Assembly: GCA_032027125.1 (NCBI GenBank)
Contig: JAVSMQ010000001.1
Location: 2,668,568 to 2,732,567, forward strand
Direction: 5' to 3'
Length of the DNA stretch: 64,000 nucleotides
Source: JANJTB01 sp032027125
GTDB taxonomy: Bacteria > Bacteroidota > Ignavibacteria > Kapaibacteriales > UBA2268
Positions 54,882 to 63,390 of the stretch are shown one piece after another; the first letter of the stretch is position 1; every line of letters begins with the position of its first letter. Below the pieces are notes generated by a model. The model saw only the letters and a program-made list of their open reading frames with translations. It did no database searches and was not told the origin of the DNA. The position numbers and the translations under genes are program-made.

Positions 54882-56651
54882 TTACACCGGCGACTTCTGC
54901 GTATAATGAGTATGAAGAAGTTTATGGGATATATGGCTGAGCGGTTTCTCGAAATACTCGGCATATATTTCTATAATGTCAGGATTTTCGTGTGATTTAC
55001 GCAAAGTTTTACCTTCATCTTCACGGTAAATAGCACCCATTCTTTTCTCGCGGACATCATTGGTTGTAAATCTCGGCTGACCGCCTCCGCCGATACATCC
55101 GCCCGGGCAGGTCATCACTTCAACAAAATGAAATACTTCACCATCCTTTATTCGTTTCAATAGCTCTGCAGTATTTCCCAAACCGTGCGAAACTGCAACC
55201 TTCAACTCTACTCCTTCAAGGAATGACCAGGCAGGAACAGTACCTTCAATTTTTAAGGCAGCAGTTTTGATACCTTCCAAGCCCATTAGCGGCTCTAAAT
55301 GCAATTGTTCGGTCGGTAGTTCCCTTCCTGTAACGAGTTCATACACAGTACGTACAGCCGCTTCCATTACTCCGCCGGTATTAGCGAAAATATCCGCCGC
55401 ACCCGATGAACGTCCCAATGGATTATCCATTTCCGAGTCCGGCAAATTACGGAATTCAATACCAGCCTGAATTATCATTCTGCCGAGTTCGCGGGTTGTA
55501 AGCACGTAGTCAACATCACGGTAACCGCTGCTGTTCATTTCAGGGCGGGCAGCTTCGTATTTTTTTGCAGTACAGGGCATTACCGACACAACTGTAATAT
55601 CCTTAGGGTCTATATTGTTTTTCTTTGCATAATAACTCTTTGCGACAGCACCAAACATCTGCTGGGGAGATTTACAGGTTGATACATTTTCCATAAATTC
55701 AGGATAAAAGTATTCCATATAATTAATCCAGCCCGGCGAGCAGCTTGTGAACTGAGGAAGAGCGGCATTACCATTATCCACAAGTACATTTTTCAGTCTT
55801 GTCAGAAGTTCGGTACCTTCTTCCATAATAGTCAGGTCGGCAGCAAAGTTTGTATCGAAAACTTTATCAAATCCAATTTGCTTAAGCGCTGAAACCATTT
55901 TTCCGGTTACGAGTGTGCCGGGTTCCATTCCGAAACACTCACCAAGAGCAGCTCTGATAGCGGGTGCAGTCTGAACTAAAACGACTTTATCGGGATTATC
56001 AATTGCTTTCCATACTTTATCAATATGTGAATTTTCTGTAATAGCACCGACAGGACATACTGCAGCACACTGACCGCATTGCACGCAGGCTACAGTATCA
56101 AGATTCAGTGCAAAAGCAGGACCGATTACAGAATCAAAACCCCTGCCCTGCGGGAATAATGCACCTACATTCTGAACTTCGTTGCATACAGTTACACATC
56201 TGCGGCATTTAATACATTTTCCGTTATCACGAATAAGAGCGGGTGTCGAGTCATCATACTGATGCTTGGCACGCTGACCTTCAAATCTGACATCATCTAT
56301 ACCGAGATTACGAGCAATTGTCTGAAGTTCGCAGTCATCATTTCTGTCGCAGGTTTTGCAATCGCCGTCGTGTTCCGACAATAACAGTTCCACAACAGTT
56401 TTTCTTGCGTCTCTGACTCTTTTTGTAGCGGTGAATACTCTCATACCTTCCGTTACAGGCATTGTGCAGGATGCAACCAGCGTACGTGCATTTTTGACCT
56501 CTACCAGACAAACCCTGCAGGCGCCTTTTGCTTCACGACCCGGGATGTGGCATAGAGTAGGAATATGTACGCCGACTTTTACAGCAGCTTGAAGCAGAGT
56601 GGTCCCAACAGGAACCTGTATATCTAAACCATTTATAGCTAAATTTATCAT
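54882..56651 (-). CDS. hndD: [FeFe]-hydrogenase catalytic subunit (NAD-linked, HndD/HydA-type)
   Basis: A 589-residue hydrogenase. It has an N-terminal [2Fe-2S] domain (Cys34, 45, 48, 62), a His-Cys3 cluster site (His94, Cys98, 101, 107), two [4Fe-4S] motifs (CIKCRRCVTVC and CVQCGQCAAVC) and the H-cluster domain. The three H-cluster signatures are TSCSPGW (about 301), MPCTAKKYE (about 358) and MTCPGGC (about 513). The L1 motif has Ser where TSCCPGW is usual. The C terminus SHKLLHTHY is typical of the multimeric bifurcating-type enzymes. It starts 18 bases after the diaphorase/GltD fusion gene. No maturation genes (hydE, hydF, hydG) are in the window. The 3' end is duplicated at 49.7 kb. Confidence 0.93.
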   Translation of the reverse strand: MINLAINGLDIQVPVGTTLLQAAVKVGVHIPTLCHIPGREAKGACRVCLVEVKNARTLVASCTMPVTEGMRVFTATKRVRDARKTVVELLLSEHDGDCKTCDRNDDCELQTIARNLGIDDVRFEGQRAKHQYDDSTPALIRDNGKCIKCRRCVTVCNEVQNVGALFPQGRGFDSVIGPAFALNLDTVACVQCGQCAAVCPVGAITENSHIDKVWKAIDNPDKVVLVQTAPAIRAALGECFGMEPGTLVTGKMVSALKQIGFDKVFDTNFAADLTIMEEGTELLTRLKNVLVDNGNAALPQFTSCSPGWINYMEYFYPEFMENVSTCKSPQQMFGAVAKSYYAKKNNIDPKDITVVSVMPCTAKKYEAARPEMNSSGYRDVDYVLTTRELGRMIIQAGIEFRNLPDSEMDNPLGRSSGAADIFANTGGVMEAAVRTVYELVTGRELPTEQLHLEPLMGLEGIKTAALKIEGTVPAWSFLEGVELKVAVSHGLGNTAELLKRIKDGEVFHFVEVMTCPGGCIGGGGQPRFTTNDVREKRMGAIYREDEGKTLRKSHENPDIIEIYAEYFEKPLSHISHKLLHTHYTQKSPV

Positions 56652-56669
56652 TATTTTTTTCTCCTGTTA

Positions 56670-59600
56670 TCAATGACCATAATCACAACGTAAACACCTC
56701 TGTGACTGACGAACAGCTTCTGCTTCGAGCCAGGGCTGCTCAACTTCACTAAAGTTATATTTTCTTCTGTCAACAGCAAGCAGTGACATTTTACTTCTCG
56801 GGTAGGGGACAGGTTCGGCATTCGGGTCAAAAAATGTAGTGACAACTTTTTCTTCACGCCAGAAAGCATTATTCTGTCCTGTGAGAAATGTATCAATACC
56901 TACCGCTGCTCTTTCTCCTGCAGCAACTGCTTCTACAACTGTTTTAGAACCTTCTGTAGCGCAGTCTCCGCCGGCAAATATCCAATCAACTGAAGTTTTG
57001 CCTGTCAGCGGGTCAATGATAATGCTGCTCTCGGCATTCATCTCAAGCTGAGTTCCCTTATATATCAGAGAAGTATCGAAATCCTGACCTAAAGCCATAA
57101 TTACCTGGTCTGCCTTGATGACAAAAGAATCTTTTTCGTTCATCGGACGTCTTCTGCCTGAATGGTCAAATTCTCCAAGTCTCATTCTGTTACAGCGAAC
57201 ACCTGTAATCTTGTCATTTTCAATTAAAATTTCCTGAGGATTAGTCAAAGGATAGATGATAATTCCTTCCTGCAATGCTTCTTCGATTTCTTCAGCATAA
57301 GCCGGCATTTCTTCCTGGCTGCGTCTGTAAACTATATTTACAGTTTCAGCGCCAAGTCTGATTGCTGTTCTTGCAGCATCAAAAGCTGCATTACCGCCAC
57401 CTACTATTACAATCTCCTTTTCAACTCTAACCGAGCCTCTAAGATTGTAAGTTCTAAGGAAGTCCATTGCTTTTGTTGCTAAAGGATGGTCACCGCCTTT
57501 AATATCCATTGCTATACCCTTCGGCGAACCGATAGACATAAACAGCGCATCATATCCTTCATCCTTCAAATCCTGAACAAGAAAATCTCTGCCTAATTTT
57601 TTATTTGTTTCGATATCCACACCCAGATTTTCAATCATACGAATTTCGCGTGCAAGAATTTCTCTCGGCAGTCTGTATGATGGAATTGTCTGTACTAACA
57701 TTCCTCCGGGACGTGGTTCCGATTCAAATACTTTTGGTTTATAACCAAGTCTGGCAAGGAAATATCCGCAGGTTAATCCTGCAGGACCGCCACCGATTAT
57801 TGCAATTTTCTTTTTCGCATTTTCAGGATTCTCCCTTACTTCAGGAAGCTGAATAGTAATTTCCTGGTCAACCATAAATCTTTTTATGGCTCTGATTGAA
57901 ACTGCATCATCCATTGTACTGCGGCGGCATTTGTCTTCACATACGTGGAAGCAGACTCGGGCACAAACTGCAGCAAATGGATTACGCTCCCTGTGCAGTT
58001 TGAGCGCCTCGGCATATCTCTTTTCGCCGATAAGCGATACAAAGCCTGGAATGTCAACGTGAGCTGGGCAGGCACTCTGACAGGGGGCACGTACCAATCC
58101 GTGACAAACACCGGCTTCGCAATGTTTATTTCTGATATGAGCTTCGTATTCGTGACGGAAATGTCTGATGGTTGATAGAACAGGGTTCGGGGCTGTCTGA
58201 CCTAATCCGCAAAGAGAAGTATCCTTGATTTGTTCGCCTAATTCAATCAGCAGGTCAATATCAGTTTCTTTACCTTGACCGCCGGCTATTCTTTCCAGAA
58301 TTTCCAGCATTCTTTTTGTACCTACACGGCAGGGAACGCATTTACCGCAAGATTCTTCCTGAACGAATTCGAGGAAAAATCTGGCAACATCAACCATACA
58401 GGTATCTTCATCCATAACGATTAAACCGCCGGAGCCCATAATAGCACCAAGCTCACTCAACGATTCATAGTCTAATGCTACATTCAAATGTTCTTTAGGG
58501 ATACAGCCGCCTGACGGACCGCCGATTTGAGCAGCTTTATATTTTTTCCCGCCCGGTATTCCCATTCCAATATCATAAATCAACTCACCGAGTGATGTAC
58601 CGACAGGCACTTCAACCAATCCTGAATTGTTGATATTTCCGGCAAGTGCAAAAACTTTTGTTCCGGTACTTGTTTCAGAGCCGATGGAAGCAAACCAGTC
58701 GCCGCCATTATTTATTATTTGAGCAATATTTGCAAATGATTCGACATTATTGAGAACGCTCGGTTTTCCCCAAAGTCCTTTTTCTGCCGGAAACGGCGGA
58801 CGTGGGCGGGGTTCACCGCGTTTACCTTCAATTGAATTCATCAATGCAGTTTCTTCACCGCAGACAAATGCACCTGAGCCCATTCTGATTTCAAGACTGA
58901 AATCAAAACCACTGTTCAGGATATTTTTGCCAAGAAGACCGTATTCATCAGCAAAATCTATAGCTCGCTGAAGTCTTTCAACAGCAAGCGGATATTCGGC
59001 TCTTACGTAGATATAACCCTGATTGGCACCTATTGCATAACCGCCTATTATCATTCCTTCGATAACCGAGTGCGGGTCGCCTTCCAGTACACTTCTATCC
59101 ATAAATGCTCCCGGATCGCCTTCGTCTGCATTACATAAGATATATTTTTCGCCAATTCCGGCTTTAGCAGCAAATGACCATTTCATCCAGGTAGGAAAAC
59201 CTGCTCCTCCTCTTCCGCGAAGCCCCGATTTACGCATCTCGTCAATTACATCTTCAGGCTTTAATTCGCAGAGTGATTTAGCTGCTGCCTTGTAACCGTC
59301 AACTTTTATGTAATCTTCAATACTTAAAGGGTCAATAAAACCGCAATTTTTGAGTACAATTTTATTCTGACGTTTGAAGAAGGAAATATCATCCATTTTA
59401 ATTGTCGGCGTTTCTGAACCTAATTCAGTCCAGGCAAGCCTTTCAACCTTATTGCCATCCATAATATGTTTGACAATTATGTCATTGGCATCTTCGGGTT
59501 TGACTTCCTGATAAAAAGTATTATCACTTTGCATTACCACAACCGGACCTCTCGAGCAAGGACCCAGACATCCTGTTCCAACTACTGCAACCTGACCGTC

Positions 59601-59783
59601 AAGACCGTGCGATGAAACGGATTCCTCTAAAGCTGCTTTTAATTTCAATGAGCCTGATGCTATACATCCGCCGCCGATACATACGTGAATTTGTTCTTTC
59701 AGATTTTCTTTAATTTTTAATTCACTTTTCTGAATTGCAATCCGTAGATTAAGCAGGTCTTCTTTCGACATTAACTTTTTCAT
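56670..59783 (-). CDS. NuoF-like diaphorase fused to GltD-like NAD(P)H oxidoreductase (hydrogenase subunit)
   Basis: A 1037-residue fusion. A thioredoxin-like [2Fe-2S] domain (Cys35, 40, 72, 76) is followed by the NuoF/HndC core with NAD/FMN sites (GLRGRGGAGFPTW; CNADEGDPGAFMDR) and the [4Fe-4S] motif ESCGKCVPC near 476. From about residue 560 it continues as a GltD/NfnB-like flavoprotein: Cys-rich CQSACP and CARVCFHVCEDKC clusters, an FAD site IAIIGGGPAGLTCG (about 659), an NAD(P)H site IVIVGGGNAAFDAARTA (about 791) and GDCATEGSKTVVEAVAAG. It overlaps the NuoE-like gene by 4 bases. The usual HndC ends before the GltD part, which suggests a second pyridine-nucleotide site and electron bifurcation or transhydrogenation. 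Confidence 0.92.
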   Translation of the reverse strand: MKKLMSKEDLLNLRIAIQKSELKIKENLKEQIHVCIGGGCIASGSLKLKAALEESVSSHGLDGQVAVVGTGCLGPCSRGPVVVMQSDNTFYQEVKPEDANDIIVKHIMDGNKVERLAWTELGSETPTIKMDDISFFKRQNKIVLKNCGFIDPLSIEDYIKVDGYKAAAKSLCELKPEDVIDEMRKSGLRGRGGAGFPTWMKWSFAAKAGIGEKYILCNADEGDPGAFMDRSVLEGDPHSVIEGMIIGGYAIGANQGYIYVRAEYPLAVERLQRAIDFADEYGLLGKNILNSGFDFSLEIRMGSGAFVCGEETALMNSIEGKRGEPRPRPPFPAEKGLWGKPSVLNNVESFANIAQIINNGGDWFASIGSETSTGTKVFALAGNINNSGLVEVPVGTSLGELIYDIGMGIPGGKKYKAAQIGGPSGGCIPKEHLNVALDYESLSELGAIMGSGGLIVMDEDTCMVDVARFFLEFVQEESCGKCVPCRVGTKRMLEILERIAGGQGKETDIDLLIELGEQIKDTSLCGLGQTAPNPVLSTIRHFRHEYEAHIRNKHCEAGVCHGLVRAPCQSACPAHVDIPGFVSLIGEKRYAEALKLHRERNPFAAVCARVCFHVCEDKCRRSTMDDAVSIRAIKRFMVDQEITIQLPEVRENPENAKKKIAIIGGGPAGLTCGYFLARLGYKPKVFESEPRPGGMLVQTIPSYRLPREILAREIRMIENLGVDIETNKKLGRDFLVQDLKDEGYDALFMSIGSPKGIAMDIKGGDHPLATKAMDFLRTYNLRGSVRVEKEIVIVGGGNAAFDAARTAIRLGAETVNIVYRRSQEEMPAYAEEIEEALQEGIIIYPLTNPQEILIENDKITGVRCNRMRLGEFDHSGRRRPMNEKDSFVIKADQVIMALGQDFDTSLIYKGTQLEMNAESSIIIDPLTGKTSVDWIFAGGDCATEGSKTVVEAVAAGERAAVGIDTFLTGQNNAFWREEKVVTTFFDPNAEPVPYPRSKMSLLAVDRRKYNFSEVEQPWLEAEAVRQSQRCLRCDYGH

Positions 59784-60316
59784 ACAACCTCCTTAAATTC
59801 TTCCTGTGGTTCAGCATTCTTATAAGCATTAATCAATTCACCGATTTTTTCCGGTTTAACTCTCTGGTGAACTTCGTCATTTACCATTACAACCGGAGCT
59901 AATCCGCAGGCACCGAAACATCTACCCACATCTATGGAAAACAGTTTATCATCGGTTGTCATACCAACATCAATTTTAAGCTCTTTCTTCAGGGCGCTTA
60001 ATACATCTTTGCCGCCGCGAACATAACAGGCTGTACCCAGACAAACACGGACAATATATTTACCGCGCGGCTGGGTTGAGAAAAATGAGTAGAACGAAAC
60101 CACTCCTGTTACTTCACTGTAGGATTTTTTCAACTTTAAACTAATTTTTTTTAATGCTTCCTGAGGTAAATACCCAAAAATTCTCTGCGTGATTTGTAAA
60201 ACGGGAATCAATGCACCCGGTTTATCTACATATTCACAAAGAATGTCATCAAGCTGACCGTAAAGTTCTTCTTCGGTCGGTTCTGTAAGACATTCTACAC
60301 ATTTTATTTCACTCAT
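59780..60316 (-). CDS. hndA: NuoE-like [2Fe-2S] hydrogenase subunit (HndA/HydC-type)
   Basis: A 178-residue thioredoxin-like ferredoxin subunit. A helical N-terminal domain (ITQRIFGYLPQEALKKIS) is followed by the [2Fe-2S] site with Cys92 and Cys97 (VCLGTACYVRGG) and Cys133 and Cys137 (RCFGACGLAPVV). It passes electrons between the diaphorase subunit and the hydrogenase. The C-terminal region after residue 165 is short and acidic. It is the first gene of the hnd-type operon and overlaps the next gene by 4 bases. Confidence 0.92.
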   Translation of the reverse strand: MSEIKCVECLTEPTEEELYGQLDDILCEYVDKPGALIPVLQITQRIFGYLPQEALKKISLKLKKSYSEVTGVVSFYSFFSTQPRGKYIVRVCLGTACYVRGGKDVLSALKKELKIDVGMTTDDKLFSIDVGRCFGACGLAPVVMVNDEVHQRVKPEKIGELINAYKNAEPQEEFKEVV

Positions 60317-60515
60317 ACAAGATACCTGAAATTTTTGTTATATAATCAATTTTACATTTGCAAAACAATTCAACAGCAAAAATACGATATTATTTGCTAA
60401 TATCATCACAATAAATCATAAAAAAATATATTTAATGCTATTTTTCTAACATATTAACAATATTATATGTATGATATTGTATATTAATTGACAATTCGTT
60501 ACAACAAATGACAGT

Positions 60516-60536
60516 ATATGTGATACTTTCACATAT
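60516..60536. promoter_or_regulatory. Perfect inverted repeat, possible operator
   Basis: ATATGTGA and TCACATAT are separated by 5 bases. The half-sites resemble CRP/FNR-type operators (TGTGA/TCACA), but the spacer is one base shorter than the CRP consensus. It lies 200 bases upstream of the hydrogenase operon start. Confidence 0.4.
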
Positions 60537-60682
60537 TAATTGTAAAATAATGATTATTCGATAATAATGTTATTAAATTCACATATAGTACTGTATAGTG
60601 ATATGTAGATAAATAAATAATAGAGAAATTACTAAAAAATTCCTTATTGAGTACAAATGTTAAAGTTGTGCAGAATAGCTAA

Positions 60683-60736
60683 TTTTGTACACAATATTGT
60701 TTTTGTACACAATATTGTTTTTGTACACAATATTGT
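60683..60736. repeat. Three tandem 18-bp repeats
   Basis: Three perfect copies of an 18-base unit (TTTTGTACACAATATTGT) start at 60683, 60701 and 60719. A partial fourth (ATTTGTGCAC) follows. Each unit contains two small palindromes, TGTACA and CAATATTG, so it may bind a dimeric protein in a helically phased row (close to 1.7 turns per unit). Confidence 0.9.
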
Positions 60737-60951
60737 ATTTGTGCACTATCTCAAATTTGATTTGAAAATGAAAATTGATGTTTATTCCAAAGCTCAAAAA
60801 TTCCAGAAGACAAACTTCATTTCTCTAAAATTGGAAAGTGAAATATATTTTAAAACTCAGGTTATAAGAAAATTATCAGTTTTACATATTTAAATATTAC
60901 TTACATTATAATACACACAAGTATAATATCAAATTCGAAGTTGATTAGAAA

Positions 60952-61695
60952 TCAATCAAGAATAATCACATCAGAGTATAATTCTTTTAGTTTATTTCGA
61001 TTCACCCGGAAACCACTACCGTGGTCGTGTGGTTTTCCCAAATTTGTACCTGATTTGTATGAGCCTATTCTAATGTCATATTGAATTGAACCGGAATTTA
61101 TCATATCTAAAAATTTATTAAATTTGAAATCTAAAAATACAGTTGCCTTTGTATAATGGAAATGTTCAACACCATCAATGATTTTTGCGTCTGCAAATAC
61201 AACGAATAAATTGGTGAGTTTTGAAATACTTGCTTCTAAATCTTTAAATGAATAATAAAATAACTCATTACTAACTTTATCAGTTAATAAGTCTTTTACT
61301 GTGATAAATATCTTTTTCTTTCTTTTATTCACATCAAGCTTGAACGCGAATTTGTTAATATATTTGTTAAACTTATGACCATAGAAGGAGGTGTGTATTC
61401 TTTTCAAAAGAGGATTGTCAGAATAAGAATCACCATAACGAGATACAAAAAAATAATTCGCTTTTTCCGGGAATGAAGGGCTTTTTGTAAACAGGGTAAT
61501 TTTAGAACCGGTTAGAAATCTTTGACTTTTAACTTCAAACTCCAAAAAGTCAGTATCCTTTTTATTGTTCTCACTAACCCCTAATAAATCCTCGAAAGTC
61601 TTACCTATACCAGTATTATGACTTCTGTTAGATTTAACAAATCCCATTTCCTTTATTCGATAAAATTCAAACTTGATTTTTTCAATTTTATCCAT
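60952..61695 (-). CDS. Type II restriction endonuclease, MvaI/BcnI family
   Basis: A 247-residue endonuclease. It carries the family features GIGKTFEDLLGVSENNKKDTDF, the catalytic FEVKSQR (Glu54, Lys56) with the upstream acidic residue, and the C-terminal HDHGSGFRVNRNKLK recognition segment. MvaI and BcnI cut CCWGG and CCSGG as monomers, so a CCNGG-like site is likely here, by family only. It overlaps the control protein gene by 8 bases and is transcribed with it, divergently from the methyltransferase. Confidence 0.85.
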   Translation of the reverse strand: MDKIEKIKFEFYRIKEMGFVKSNRSHNTGIGKTFEDLLGVSENNKKDTDFLEFEVKSQRFLTGSKITLFTKSPSFPEKANYFFVSRYGDSYSDNPLLKRIHTSFYGHKFNKYINKFAFKLDVNKRKKKIFITVKDLLTDKVSNELFYYSFKDLEASISKLTNLFVVFADAKIIDGVEHFHYTKATVFLDFKFNKFLDMINSGSIQYDIRIGSYKSGTNLGKPHDHGSGFRVNRNKLKELYSDVIILD

Positions 61696-61933
61696 TTTTT
61701 GTCTCCAAAGGTTTTTCAGGGAAGAAATCTTTAGGACTGCATTGCAAAATCATCGCTAAATTGTTTAGATGATTTATGTTGTATTTCGAATTATATTTCG
61801 GACTTTCAATCTTTCCAATGAAACCGTTACTTAGGTTTAATCTGAATGCTAATTCTGCTTGTGAAATTCCTAAAGATATTCTTTTTTCTTTAACTTTATC
61901 TATTACAAATTGCTCTATACTCGTCTTTTTCAT
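61688..61933 (-). CDS. Restriction-modification control (C) protein, XRE family
   Basis: An 81-residue helix-turn-helix protein: KVKEKRISLGISQAELAFRL then LSNGFIGKIESPKYN, with the typical C-terminal CSPKDFF. C proteins of type II systems bind palindromes near their own promoter and delay endonuclease expression while methylation builds up. The order C then R with overlap, opposite the methyltransferase, matches that scheme. The palindrome at 61992-62009 is the candidate operator. Confidence 0.88.
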   Translation of the reverse strand: MKKTSIEQFVIDKVKEKRISLGISQAELAFRLNLSNGFIGKIESPKYNSKYNINHLNNLAMILQCSPKDFFPEKPLETKNG

Positions 61934-61991
61934 TTTATTTTACTTTTGTTACAATAATAAATGCAATTTCCATTATTTTTTGTAATTTATC

Positions 61992-62009
61992 ACTTGCTTA
62001 TAAGCAAGT
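61992..62009. promoter_or_regulatory. Candidate C-box: 18-bp perfect palindrome
   Basis: ACTTGCTTA and TAAGCAAGT form a perfect palindrome in the 94-base gap between the divergent C gene and the methyltransferase gene. It ends 18 bases before the methyltransferase start. It could control both promoters. Confidence 0.65.
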
Positions 62010-62027
62010 ATTACGTGGAGATAGACT

Positions 62028-63320
62028 TTGAATTCTATAATTGATACTTCTTGGGATTTTGTAAACTCTAATACAAAAGAGTTGACTCATTGTTATCATA
62101 ATTATCCAGCAATGATGATACCCCAAATCGCAAGGAGACTAATTCACGAATATAAACAAAAAAGTACAAATTTATTACTTGACCCTTATTGTGGTTCGGG
62201 AACTTCTTTGGTCGAATCAAATATGCAGGGAATCAATGCAATTGGTTTTGATATTAACCCATTAGCAATACTGTTATCCAAATCTAAAACAACAAAGTTT
62301 TCAATTGAACTGATTAAACAAGGGATACAAATATTCTATGATGAATTAGATAATCATCTTTTTGCAATGAATTCTCAGTTTGGATTATTCAATATGCATC
62401 AAGAAAATGGATATAAAACACAAATCAAAAATAATAATCAAACATTCAAAAATATTGATTTTTGGTATAAGCCGGAAATTATTGGAAACCTGTCTAAAAT
62501 CAAGCATTTTATAAAAAATAAAATTCATCCGGATGTACAGCTATTTTTTCTAACCGCTTTTAGTGAGACAAGTCGTGAAGTATCATTAACCCGAAATAGT
62601 GAATTTAAGCTTTTCAGAATGAAACAAATTAAAATTGATGATTTTAATCCTGATTCTTTTTCAATTTTCTTACAGAAATTAAATAGAAATCTAATCGGTT
62701 TAGAATCTTACACAAATAAAATTGAGAATAATGCTGAATCCAAAGTTTTTATGTTTAATACTTGCTATCAAAGTCCTTTAGAATTAATTGACGATAAAAT
62801 TGACTTAATTGTAACTTCACCGCCTTATGGTGATTCAAGAACAACTGTGGCTTATGGTCAGTTTTCAAGACTTTCAAATCAATGGTTGGATTTTCCGGAT
62901 GCTGAAAAAGTTGATAATAGCTTAATGGGCGGCAAAACCAATAGATATATGAATGGATTTGAAGTCACAAGTGCAAAAAAGGAATTTGAATTAATTAAAG
63001 AAATTGATTCTAAAAGATTTGATGAAGTTAATTCTTTTACTTTTGATTACTATAATTCAATAAAAAATATTTCAGAAGTAGTAAACAAAAATGCTTTCGT
63101 CTGTTATGTTTTAGGAAACAGGACTGTAAAAGGAGTACAAATTCCTTTGGATAAAATCACTGTTGAATTCTTTGAGTCATTTGGTTACCATCATATTAAT
63201 ACTTTTGTAAGAAGAATACCAAATAAAAGAATGCCTTCAAGAAACAGTCCAACTAATGAAACAGGAATTACCGGAAGTACAATGAGTAATGAATATATTG
63301 TGGTTATGAAAAAGATGTAA
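62028..63320 (+). CDS. Type II DNA methyltransferase (N4-cytosine/N6-adenine amino type)
   Basis: A 430-residue amino-methyltransferase. The AdoMet-binding motif I is DPYCGSGT (residues 52-59), and the catalytic motif IV is TSPPYGDS (263-270), where SPPY suggests N4-cytosine methylation. The start is the TTG at 62028, supported by a GTGGAG ribosome-binding site 8 bases upstream; no ATG is well placed. The long middle region (about 100-255) is likely the target-recognition part. It should protect the site cut by the adjacent MvaI/BcnI-like endonuclease. It is transcribed away from the C-R operon. Confidence 0.88.
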   Translation: MNSIIDTSWDFVNSNTKELTHCYHNYPAMMIPQIARRLIHEYKQKSTNLLLDPYCGSGTSLVESNMQGINAIGFDINPLAILLSKSKTTKFSIELIKQGIQIFYDELDNHLFAMNSQFGLFNMHQENGYKTQIKNNNQTFKNIDFWYKPEIIGNLSKIKHFIKNKIHPDVQLFFLTAFSETSREVSLTRNSEFKLFRMKQIKIDDFNPDSFSIFLQKLNRNLIGLESYTNKIENNAESKVFMFNTCYQSPLELIDDKIDLIVTSPPYGDSRTTVAYGQFSRLSNQWLDFPDAEKVDNSLMGGKTNRYMNGFEVTSAKKEFELIKEIDSKRFDEVNSFTFDYYNSIKNISEVVNKNAFVCYVLGNRTVKGVQIPLDKITVEFFESFGYHHINTFVRRIPNKRMPSRNSPTNETGITGSTMSNEYIVVMKKM

Positions 63321-63390
63321 ATCATTAATATGCGTGATTAATCTTTTTAGTGTCTTTATTGAAATTCAAGTTCACATTAATCTTTCCAAC

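Larger units (their letters stand above)
60317..60951. other. Long intergenic region upstream of the hydrogenase operon
   Basis: A 635-base AT-rich region between the hydrogenase operon (leftward) and the restriction endonuclease stop. It should contain the hydrogenase promoter. Inside are a perfect inverted repeat at 60516-60536 and three tandem 18-bp units at 60683-60736. A 78-codon frame at 60657-60893 simply translates the tandem repeat and is not accepted as a gene. No clear Rex or FNR box was found. Confidence 0.6.

Noticed and set aside
54753..54995. 80-codon plus-strand frame over the hydrogenase end
   Set aside because: It is antisense to the real hydrogenase C terminus and terminator; it looks similar to the 49.7 kb frame only because the DNA is duplicated.
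60657..60893. 78-codon frame with VHNIVF repeats, possible small gene
   Set aside because: The repeat peptide is only the translation of an 18-bp DNA array; there is no ribosome-binding site, and the rest is low-complexity AT-rich sequence.
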